DNA from: Bordetella parapertussis
GTDB taxonomy: Bacteria; Cyanobacteriota; Cyanobacteriia; PCC-6307; Cyanobiaceae
Assembly (NCBI GenBank): GCA_943324725.2
Contig: CALPMR020000120.1
Coordinates: forward strand, 1-8,585
Direction: 5' to 3'
Length of the DNA: 8,585 bases
Part shown: piece after piece, positions 1 through 8,585 of the stretch
How positions within the stretch are numbered: position 1 is the first letter of the stretch
How the letters are laid out: every line of letters begins with the position of its first letter
Translations under genes and position numbers: made by a program
Notes under the pieces: generated by a model
Database searches by the model: none
Seen by the model: the letters and a program-made list of their open reading frames with translations, nothing else
What the model was told of the DNA's origin: nothing

Positions 1-2
1 GG

Positions 3-137
3 GCGCGGCGCATCGCCTCAACGCCGCCGGTGATCGTGGCCGATCGGCGGGTGTGCTGGGCCTGGGGGCCGCTGCGGCGGGCTGGGCGGGAGGAACGCGT
101 GGCGGTCATGAAGGACCGACTCCGTATCGAACAGTAA
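3..137 (+). CDS. C-terminal end of an unidentified upstream gene (partial)
   Basis: Reading from base 3 gives 44 open codons ending at a TAA at 135-137, with no start because the gene would begin left of the window. The translation contains the stretch STPPVIVADRRVCWAWGPLR and ends in a charged tail, MKDRLRIEQ. Third codon positions are strongly G/C through most of the frame, as in the clear genes here; the frame beginning at base 1 closes early and the frame at base 2 gives a Gly/Ala-rich peptide. These points favour a real gene end, but I do not recognise the family, and a short fragment in GC-rich DNA can be open by chance. The spacing to the next gene, about 27 bases, would allow co-transcription. 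Confidence 0.4.
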   Translation, partial: ARRIASTPPVIVADRRVCWAWGPLRRAGREERVAVMKDRLRIEQ

Positions 138-164
138 GATCATAGCAATACGGATCCCGATCAC

Positions 165-953
165 TTGAGTCACGGAGGCGAAATCGAATCGGGTCGGGTG
201 GCCTTCGCTCATCTGATCAGGGTGTGGCATGCCCGCAATGGCTGGTCCCATCGGGTGCTGCCGGCTCTGGCGGAGGCCCTCCAGCTCGGTCGCGTCCACA
301 ACTCCCAGCTGTCGATGCTGCGCAACGGCAAGCTGGCTTCGCCGGGCCCGGAGGTGTTTCTGGCCCTGGGCGGCATCAATCGCTGGCTGGTTGAGCAGGC
401 CCCCGGCGGCAAGCTGCCGCGCGAACGGGGCGAGCTGCTGCTGGCGGGCCAGCCGGAGCTGGTGGCAGCCCTGGCCACGTCGGCCCTGCCCGTGCGCGAC
501 GCCGACGAGCGCGAACTCGGCCCCGGTGATCTGCTGGAGGTGTTCGTCGGCCTGCGCCCACCGCCGGCGGCCTTTGATCTGCGCATCGACGATGCCGAGG
601 CGGCAGCCCTGTCCGCGGCCCTGTCCACCTTGTTCACCGCTGGCCGGCCCTGGCGCCAGTGCCGCGAGCAGTTGTTGGCGGCCTATCCGGTCGCCCGGCG
701 CCAGCGGCGCGAGCGCTTTGCCGCCGTGATGGCCGGCCAGAGTGATTACACCGCCACGGATCTCGATTCCGAGTTGCCTGACCTGCGCCGCACCCTGGCG
801 GCTCTGGGAGCCGCCGGCGATGAGGAGCTCGGGCCGGATCAGTTCCTGGATCTGCTGCGCAAGCGGGCCCGGCGCCTGGGCTTCAGCGGCGATCGGCCGC
901 TGACCGATCTGGCCACCGCGATTCGCCGCGAGCTGGTGGAACCAGGCGCCTGA
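165..953 (+). CDS. Conserved-looking hypothetical protein, HTH-like N-terminus
   Basis: This 262-residue soluble protein has no signal peptide or membrane segment. Residues about 13-75 (AFAHLIRVWHARNGW, then LAEALQLGRVHNSQLSMLRN, then PGPEVFLALGGINRWL) read as short helices in the order of a lambda-repressor/XRE-like helix-turn-helix, with NSQLSMLRNGK where a recognition helix and turn would be. That fold is my inference, not a database match. Residues about 110-262 look helical and Arg/Leu-rich and match no family I know. The frame opens after a stop at 135-137 and its first possible start is a TTG at 165. A GTG at 198 lies just before the conserved-looking core and is a good alternative; a GGAGG at 174-178 lies 19 bases before it, which is too far for a normal ribosome site. 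High third-position GC throughout supports coding. The gene converges on the minus-strand gene that ends at 977. A DNA-binding role is possible but unproven. Confidence 0.8.
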   Translation: MSHGGEIESGRVAFAHLIRVWHARNGWSHRVLPALAEALQLGRVHNSQLSMLRNGKLASPGPEVFLALGGINRWLVEQAPGGKLPRERGELLLAGQPELVAALATSALPVRDADERELGPGDLLEVFVGLRPPPAAFDLRIDDAEAAALSAALSTLFTAGRPWRQCREQLLAAYPVARRQRRERFAAVMAGQSDYTATDLDSELPDLRRTLAALGAAGDEELGPDQFLDLLRKRARRLGFSGDRPLTDLATAIRRELVEPGA

Positions 954-976
954 GGCCACAGCGACCGGGCCCGCTC

Positions 977-1474
977 TCAGGGTTGGTCGGGGGGATCAAG
1001 GCGCTGTTCAAGGGTCTCGATGCGTCGCAACAGGTCGTCGAAATCAGGGCCCGGGTTGGTCCCGCTCCTGGCCTGAGTGCCTGAATCGGCTGCGGCGGCC
1101 GTAGCGGTGGCCGTGGCTCCGGCCGTGACCTCGCCGGTGGGCGGGTCGGCGCTCAGACGGCGGCGGAAGATCATCATCAACAGATGCCCCAGGGGAAAAA
1201 CCCCGATCAGGGACCAGCCCTGCAGGCCGACGCCATTGAGGAAGCTCTGCAGCTGCTGGGCAGGATGCTGCTGTCCGGAGGAATTCGGGGTGTAGAAACC
1301 GGGAAATTCCTTCTGCAGGTATTCCTGGGAAAACACCGGCGGAGATTTGGCGGAGTTGGCGTCGGCCGTTGGGGCCGGACCCGGAGTCGGCGCCTGAGCC
1401 GTGCCTGGGGACGCGGGCGGCGTTGCCGCACTCTCGACGTTGAGGTGGATGACCTGATATTCCCATCGGGGCAT
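977..1474 (-). CDS. DUF4177-like small protein with a low-complexity insert
   Basis: The product has 165 residues from the chosen ATG at 1474-1472. The ends of its first half match the usual DUF4177 pattern: a first strand WEYQVIHLN (residues 4-12), a helix QQLQSFLNGVGLQGW (73-87), then SLIGVFPLGHLLMMIFRR (88-105). Between strand and helix sits an unusual insert of about 60 residues. Its first part, about 15-45, is Pro/Ala/Thr-rich, followed by FSQEYLQKEFPGFY (48-61). After residue 106 there is another Ala/Thr linker and a predicted amphipathic helix, DDLLRRIETLEQRL (146-159). The hydrophobic run 88-103 could be misread as a membrane span, but in this fold it is a strand. An ATG at 1492 would add six residues; I prefer 1474 because family members usually begin just before the WEY strand. 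It lies 46 bases downstream of the desaturase on the same strand, so co-transcription is plausible. Function is unknown. Confidence 0.8.
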   Translation of the reverse strand: MPRWEYQVIHLNVESAATPPASPGTAQAPTPGPAPTADANSAKSPPVFSQEYLQKEFPGFYTPNSSGQQHPAQQLQSFLNGVGLQGWSLIGVFPLGHLLMMIFRRRLSADPPTGEVTAGATATATAAAADSGTQARSGTNPGPDFDDLLRRIETLEQRLDPPDQP

Positions 1475-1520
1475 GGCTGACTCGGATCCCATGGGTTGCG
1501 ATTGGTCGTTTGTTGGATCG

Positions 1521-2462
<942 letters not shown>

Positions 2463-2685
2463 GGCGCGGGATCGACTTCCTGTCGGGCGGGGAACGCCGG
2501 CGGCACACCGGTGCGGACGCAGGAATCTAGCGGCGGGATTGGCGGCCTTTTGCCGGTGGGGCCGGCCTCCGCCGTTGATCCGTCGCCGACAGCTGGGGCC
2601 AAGGGCGACGATGAGCCCTGGTCGCCGTTGCTTTCGCCACGACAACGTCGCCATGACAACCCTTCGCCATGAGCACCGTTTCGCC
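2463..2685. promoter_or_regulatory. Divergent intergenic region between desaturase and PLP enzyme
   Basis: These 223 bases separate two divergent gene starts, so they should hold the promoters of both transcription units. I see no strong sigma-70 pair. The best weak candidate is a minus-strand -10-like TAGATT (complement of 2524-2529), without a good -35 at 17 bases. A GGAAG on the minus strand lies about 13 bases before the desaturase ATG and could be a weak ribosome site. The right end holds the start-site repeats listed separately. Promoter function is inferred from gene layout only. Confidence 0.4.
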
Positions 2686-2693
2686 ATGACCAG
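2634..2693 (+). repeat. Four imperfect TCGCCAYGA repeats across the PLP-enzyme start
   Basis: Four copies of a short unit start at 2634, 2648, 2664 and 2681: TCGCCACGACAAC, TCGCCATGACAAC, TCGCCATGAGCAC and TCGCCATGACCAG. Spacing is 14, 16 and 17 bases. Three copies contain an ATG: 2653 and 2686 are in the frame of the PLP enzyme and 2669 is not. The out-of-frame ATG opens a six-codon reading frame (MSTVSP) whose TGA overlaps the ATG at 2686 in an ATGA arrangement. The repeats are read directly from the sequence; any role in translation is inference. Confidence 0.6.
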
Positions 2694-4008
2694 CGTCGAT
2701 CGTCCGAGCTGGGCCCGGGATCGGGTCGCTGCCGCCCTGGCGGTGCGCGCCCCTGAAATCGCCGCCCGCACGGCCAGCGTCGCCCCGCGGCTGGAGCGGG
2801 TGCTGGCGGCCTTCGCCGCCGAGCGCCTCGGGGTGCACCACTTCGCCTCCGTCAGTGGCTATGGCCACGGCGACCTCGGCCGTGAAACCCTCGATCGCGT
2901 CTTCGCCCGGGTGTTGCAGGCCGAGGCGGCGGCGGTGCGTCTGCAGTTCGTCTCCGGCACCCACGCGATTGCGGCCGCCCTGTTCGGGGTGCTGCGGCCC
3001 GGCGAGCGCATGCTCTCGATCACCGGCCGCCCCTACGACACCCTCGAGGAGGTGATCGGGCTGCGGGGCCAGGGGCAGGGATCCCTGGCGGAGTTCGGGA
3101 TCCTCTATGACGAGCTGCCGCTGACGGCGGCCGGTGGGGTGGATGAGGAGGGACTGGAGCAGGCCCTGGCCGTGCCGACGCGGCTGGTGTTGATCCAGCG
3201 CAGCTGCGGCTACAGCTGGCGCCCCTCGCTGACGGTGGCCCAGATCGGCCGCCTGGTGGAGCGGGTCAAGGCGTTGCAGAGCGACTGTGTGGTGTTCGTC
3301 GACAACTGCTACGGCGAGCTGGTGGAGGACTGCGAACCCACGGCCGTGGGCGCCGATCTGATCGCCGGCTCCCTGATCAAGAACCTCGGTGGCACGATCG
3401 CCCCCACCGGCGGCTACGTGGCCGGCCGGGCCGATCTGGTGGAGCGGGCCTGCTGCCGGCTGACGGCGCCGGGCATCGGCAGCGAGGGTGGCACCAGCTT
3501 TGACTGCAACCGCCTGCTGTTTCAAGGCCTGTTCCTGGCGCCCCAGATGGTGGCGGAGGCCCTGATCGGTGCCGAGCTGGTGGCCACGGTCTTCGCCGAC
3601 CTGGGCTACCCGGTCCATCCCGCCCCGCTCGCCCCTCGCAGCGACGTCATCCAGGCGGTGCGCCTGGGAGCACCCGAGCCCTTGCAGGCGGTCTGCCGTG
3701 CCTTTCAGGCCTGCTCGCCGGTGGGGGCCTATCTCGATCCGGTGCCGGCACCGATGCCCGGTTACGCCAGTGAACTGGTGATGGCCGGCGGCACCTTCAT
3801 CGATGGCAGCACCAGCGAGTTCTCCGCCGACGGCCCGCTGCGGGAGCCCTACGTGCTCTATGTCCAGGGCGGCACCCACCACGGCCATGTGGGTCTGGCT
3901 CTGGAGCGGGCGCTGGTGGCCCTGGACTCGGTGGCGGGCCTGGGACTGGCCGGCCGCAGCCCAGGCCTGAGGCCGGCTGCAGCCCAGGGCGGGAATCGAG
4001 CAGACTGA
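2686..4008 (+). CDS. PLP-dependent methionine gamma-lyase family ('aluminum resistance') protein
   Basis: This 440-residue cytoplasmic PLP enzyme is of the fold-type I group called methionine gamma-lyase family or aluminum resistance protein (COG4100 type). Visible landmarks: the cofactor-binding turn QFVSGTHAIAAALFG (87-101), the aspartate expected to hold the PLP ring nitrogen in VVFVDNCYGE (D206), and the Schiff-base lysine K232 in DLIAGSLIKNLGGTIAPTGG. A further conserved stretch is PGIGSEGG (262-269). The true substrate is not known for most members; C-S lyase activity on methionine, cystathionine or cysteine derivatives is a family inference. I use the ATG at 2686 because homology-like sequence begins soon after; an in-frame ATG at 2653 would add 11 residues and a longer open frame back to 2293 overlaps the divergent desaturase. 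The last 20 or so residues (after about 418) are Gly/Pro/Ala-rich and probably a lineage-specific tail. It is 30 bases upstream of gcvH on the same strand, suggesting one transcript. Confidence 0.92.
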   Translation: MTSVDRPSWARDRVAAALAVRAPEIAARTASVAPRLERVLAAFAAERLGVHHFASVSGYGHGDLGRETLDRVFARVLQAEAAAVRLQFVSGTHAIAAALFGVLRPGERMLSITGRPYDTLEEVIGLRGQGQGSLAEFGILYDELPLTAAGGVDEEGLEQALAVPTRLVLIQRSCGYSWRPSLTVAQIGRLVERVKALQSDCVVFVDNCYGELVEDCEPTAVGADLIAGSLIKNLGGTIAPTGGYVAGRADLVERACCRLTAPGIGSEGGTSFDCNRLLFQGLFLAPQMVAEALIGAELVATVFADLGYPVHPAPLAPRSDVIQAVRLGAPEPLQAVCRAFQACSPVGAYLDPVPAPMPGYASELVMAGGTFIDGSTSEFSADGPLREPYVLYVQGGTHHGHVGLALERALVALDSVAGLGLAGRSPGLRPAAAQGGNRAD

Positions 4009-4038
4009 ACGCCGATCCCGATCTGCTGCCCCCCGGCG

Positions 4039-4428
4039 ATGGCGCTCACTTTCCCCGACGACTGCCGCTATGCCGACAGCCATGAATACGCTCGCCTGGA
4101 GGGGGAGAGGGCCCGGATCGGCATCAGCGCCTTCGCGGTGGATCAGTTGGGCGACATCGTGTTCGTGGAGCTGCCCGAGCTGGGGGCTTCGATCAGCGCC
4201 GGCCAGAGTTTCGGCAGCGTCGAATCGGTGAAGGCGGTCGAAGAACTGCTGGCGCCGATCAGCGGCGTGGTCGAAGCCCGCAATGAGGCGGTGCTGGCCA
4301 GCCCGGAGGAGCTGCAGAACGACCCCTACGGCGAGGGCTGGTTGCTGGTGGTGCGCCCCCGGGACGCCACTGAGATTCAGACCCTGATGGATGCGGCCAC
4401 CTATCGCGGCAAGCTGGAGGGCCACTGA
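4039..4428 (+). CDS. gcvH: Glycine cleavage system H protein
   Basis: GcvH carries the lipoyl arm of the glycine cleavage system. It takes the aminomethyl group from GcvP, presents it to GcvT, and is reoxidised by the L-protein. The product has 129 residues, normal for the family. The N-terminus FPDDCRYADSHEYARLEG (5-22) and the beta-rich core IGISAFAVDQLGDIVFVELPE (28-48) are typical. The lipoylated lysine is K65 in GSVESVKAVEEL, followed by the standard LAPISGVVEARNEAV and the ELQNDPYGEGWLLVV segment. The ATG at 4039 gives the usual start, although no clear Shine-Dalgarno site precedes it. It sits between the PLP enzyme and gcvP, its reaction partner. gcvT is not in this window and must lie elsewhere. 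Confidence 0.98.
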   Translation: MALTFPDDCRYADSHEYARLEGERARIGISAFAVDQLGDIVFVELPELGASISAGQSFGSVESVKAVEELLAPISGVVEARNEAVLASPEELQNDPYGEGWLLVVRPRDATEIQTLMDAATYRGKLEGH

Positions 4429-4477
4429 ACTAGGCCGCTGCGGCGAGGGCAACGGCGACTCGGATCGGCGGGCTTGG

Positions 4478-4491
4478 GGCTGGCATCAGCC
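4478..4491. other. Short hairpin between gcvH and gcvP
   Basis: GGCTG and CAGCC form a perfect 5-bp stem around a GCAT loop within the 106-base spacer between gcvH and gcvP. It has no following T-run, so it is not a convincing terminator. A TAGGAT at 4511-4516 resembles a -10 box but lacks a -35 at normal distance. I see no glycine-riboswitch core in this spacer. The hairpin may be chance in GC-rich DNA. Confidence 0.2.
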
Positions 4492-4534
4492 GCACTCCTG
4501 GTCAGGTCCTTAGGATCCCGCCACCGTCCGACCG

Positions 4535-7507
<2,973 letters not shown>

Positions 7508-7530
7508 GGGTTCCTGGGGTACCATCTACC

Positions 7531-7583
7531 GCGCCAATGGCGCATCATTTCGATGCCTGCCGCCTCTCAGGTTGTCGGGCATC
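7531..7583 (+). terminator. Two hairpins just after gcvP, possible terminator
   Basis: GCGCC-AAT-GGCGC (7531-7543) is a perfect 5-bp stem with a 3-base loop, 24 bases after the gcvP stop, followed by ATCATTT. A second stem, GATGCC (7552-7557) with GGCATC (7578-7583), encloses a 20-base loop and is followed by TCGTCTTTGATC. Neither has a clean T-tract, as is common in cyanobacteria, so a terminating role is only a positional guess. Confidence 0.25.
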
Positions 7584-7607
7584 TCGTCTTTGATCACCCT
7601 GGGGACC

Positions 7608-7799
7608 ATGAACGGCAACGGCTCTGAAGGCGGACCCAACGCCACGACAAGGGTTGAGGGCACCAACGTCGTGCGCGTTCCCTTCGGGGTCCGGCGTGCC
7701 CGCCGTCGTCGTCCGGCCCGCCCCGATCACTGGGCCACCTTGGTGCTGTCTTTTCAGGCTGGCGGTGGTTCCACCCCGCCGCCGCCGTTCGCCGCCTGA
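7608..7799 (+). CDS. Possible small Arg-rich hypothetical protein
   Basis: An ATG at 7608 opens a 63-codon frame ending in TGA at 7797-7799. The product is basic: a polar Gly/Asn start, then VVRVPFGVRRARRRRPARPD (residues 21-40) with seven arginines in its last 13 residues, then HWATLVLSFQ (41-50) and a Gly/Pro tail. GGGGA lies directly before the ATG, but the spacing is short for a ribosome site. Third-position GC is lower than in the clear genes, roughly 70 percent by eye, so coding is uncertain. The frame stays open upstream through the end of gcvP, which adds no support. I recognise no family. If real, the basic core suggests binding to nucleic acid or another acidic partner, but nothing shows this directly. 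Confidence 0.4.
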   Translation: MNGNGSEGGPNATTRVEGTNVVRVPFGVRRARRRRPARPDHWATLVLSFQAGGGSTPPPPFAA

Positions 7800-8231
7800 A
7801 CGGCCAGGCGCCCCCCTGAATCCTTTCAACCGCCGTCGAGCCAGGGCCTGTTGAGGTTGGCCTGGCTGGAGGATCGTTCCCAGCTGAGCAGTTCCCGATT
7901 CAGTGCGGCCCGGGTGCCTGAGCCCGGTCGTCAGACCCGATCCCCGCGAGGGATGCTCCCGGGGCGCTCAGGCCTCGGGCCTCAGGATCGGTGCAGCGTC
8001 GAAGGACGGAATCCTGATCGGGCTGGGCTGCTGCCGAGGCCTGTCCTTTCCGCTCGTTCCTGGGCTTCAGCTGTTTGCGATGCAGAAGGCCAAGCGAAGC
8101 TGGGGAATTGCGGCGTGTTCCAAGCGGAATGCCTTGGCCTTCTCAGGCGGTTGCGATGGCACCGTGGCCGATCAGAACGCCAGTACATCAGGGTCGCGAA
8201 GGCGACCAATGGCCGCCCTCGGCAATGGTGA
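7800..8231. other. 432-base spacer without a convincing gene; rich in short inverted repeats
   Basis: This stretch lies between the possible small gene and the end of the minus-strand rubrerythrin gene, so flanking genes converge. Open frames exist on both strands (for example 7851-8231 and a GTG frame at 7903-8262), but their translations show no recognisable motif and their base use is unlike the clear genes. I see no tRNA, tmRNA, SRP or RNase P RNA signature. Several short stems occur: CCGGG/CCCGG around 7910-7927, ATCCC/GGGAT around 7940-7954, CCCCG/CGGGG around 7942-7964, AGGCC/GGCCT around 7970-7982, TCAGGAT (7982-7988) with ATCCTGA (8011-8017), and the larger repeat at 8075-8158. It may hold a structured transcript or only GC-rich spacer. 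Confidence 0.45.
8075..8158. repeat. 11-bp perfect inverted repeat inside 8-bp direct repeats
   Basis: AGAAGGCCAAG (8084-8094) and CTTGGCCTTCT (8133-8143) are perfect inverted copies separated by 38 bases. TTGCGATG occurs directly repeated outside them, at 8075-8082 and 8151-8158. Inside, CCAAGCG occurs at 8090-8096 and again at 8120-8126. The direct repeats are not flush with the inverted ones (1 base on the left, 7 on the right), so it is not a textbook transposon footprint. Neither side has a T-run, which argues against an intrinsic terminator. Confidence 0.5.
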
Positions 8232-8585
8232 TCAGGCCGCCGCCAGAAGTTCGGGTTCGTGATAGGGGATGAAGCTGGCTTTGCGGGCCTGGCAGATCGG
8301 GCAGATCCAGTCCTCGGGGATGGCCTCGAACGGCGTGCCGGCGGCAAGGCCCGAATCGGGGTCGCCGATGGCCGGGTCGTAGATCATCGAGCAGACCTTG
8401 CAGATCCACTTGCCGGCCACCGCTGTGGGGGCCTGGCCAGCTGTGCCCTGGCCCTCCAGGGCCTCCAGGGCCACGGTGTAGCGCTCGGCGTGGTGCTGCT
8501 CGATCGGGGTCAGAAAACCGAAGTTGCTGGCGGCCTTGCGGAAGATGGCGGCGTGGTCCTGGGATTCGGCGGTCTGGCCGTTGAA
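8232..8585 (-). CDS. Rubrerythrin with C-terminal rubredoxin domain (N-terminus outside window)
   Basis: Reading the minus strand from the window edge gives 117 residues to a TGA at 8234-8232; the start lies beyond base 8585. The visible part begins in the ferritin-like di-iron domain: ESQDHAAIFRKAASNFGF (7-24), then PIEQHHAERY (27-36), whose E29-x-x-H32 matches the last ExxH iron-ligand pair of rubrerythrins. After a short Gly/Ala linker (about 44-58) comes a rubredoxin domain with four iron-binding cysteines: ICKVC (C62, C65) and ICPIC (C95, C98), with the usual YDP, GDPDSG and PEDW between. Rubrerythrins pass electrons from the FeS4 centre to the di-iron site to reduce hydrogen peroxide; that role is family knowledge. 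A GTG at 8474 could start a bare rubredoxin, but the upstream di-iron sequence in the same frame makes that very unlikely. Confidence 0.95.
   Translation of the reverse strand, partial: FNGQTAESQDHAAIFRKAASNFGFLTPIEQHHAERYTVALEALEGQGTAGQAPTAVAGKWICKVCSMIYDPAIGDPDSGLAAGTPFEAIPEDWICPICQARKASFIPYHEPELLAAA

Noticed and set aside
18..959. A 313-codon minus-strand frame opposite the first complete gene
   Set aside because: It has a Gln/Gly/Ala-rich composition with no motif and covers almost exactly the plus-strand gene, whose own translation looks like a folded protein.
2527..4452. A 641-codon open frame opposite the PLP enzyme and gcvH
   Set aside because: It is a shadow of two clear sense genes and spans their intergenic gap; composition is the same Gly/Gln/His-rich type as the gcvP shadow.
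4429..4534. Glycine riboswitch in front of gcvP
   Set aside because: Such riboswitches often control gcv genes, but the 106-base spacer is too short for a full one and shows none of its conserved core sequence.
8084..8143. Bidirectional rho-independent terminator between convergent genes
   Set aside because: The stem is good but the 38-base loop is long and there is no T-run on either strand.
7903..8262. A 119-codon GTG-started plus-strand frame running into the end of the rubrerythrin gene
   Set aside because: It has no recognisable motif, mixed third-position composition and an antisense overlap with a clear gene, so it is not supported as coding.

Overview
The window looks like chromosomal DNA from a GC-rich unicellular cyanobacterium, most likely of the Cyanobium / freshwater-to-coastal Synechococcus type. 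I infer this from an acyl-lipid delta-9 desaturase of cyanobacterial (DesC) type, a long one-piece glycine decarboxylase P-protein next to its H-protein, a rubrerythrin-rubredoxin, very high G/C at third codon positions, and weak or absent Shine-Dalgarno sites. No transposase, integrase, phage gene, CRISPR array, tRNA or rRNA was seen.

Layout. Bases 3-137 (+) look like the C-terminal end of a gene that begins left of the window. A gene at 165-953 (+) encodes an uncharacterised protein with a helix-turn-helix-like N-terminus. It converges, with a 23-base gap, on a minus-strand pair: the desaturase (2462 to 1521), then a small DUF4177-like protein (1474 to 977), which could form one operon. The desaturase is divergent from a plus-strand block with a shared upstream region of about 220 bases. 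That block holds a PLP-dependent enzyme of the methionine gamma-lyase / 'aluminum resistance' family (2686-4008), gcvH (4039-4428) and gcvP (4535-7507). After gcvP come about 720 bases with little coding content. They hold one possible small Arg-rich protein (7608-7799) and a stretch rich in inverted repeats. The window ends inside a minus-strand rubrerythrin gene (8232 to beyond 8585).

How the genes work together. GcvP decarboxylates glycine using PLP and passes the aminomethyl group to the lipoyl arm of GcvH. In cyanobacteria this pathway recycles photorespiratory glycine. GcvT and the L-protein are not in the window. The PLP enzyme just upstream is probably co-transcribed with gcvHP (30-base gap to gcvH, 106 bases from gcvH to gcvP). 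The desaturase adjusts membrane-lipid unsaturation and the rubrerythrin probably handles peroxide.

I found no convincing new multi-gene system: the core is ordinary metabolism. The parts most worth a second look are the repeated start-site region of the PLP enzyme, the possible small basic protein and repeat-rich spacer after gcvP, and the two poorly characterised proteins at the left.
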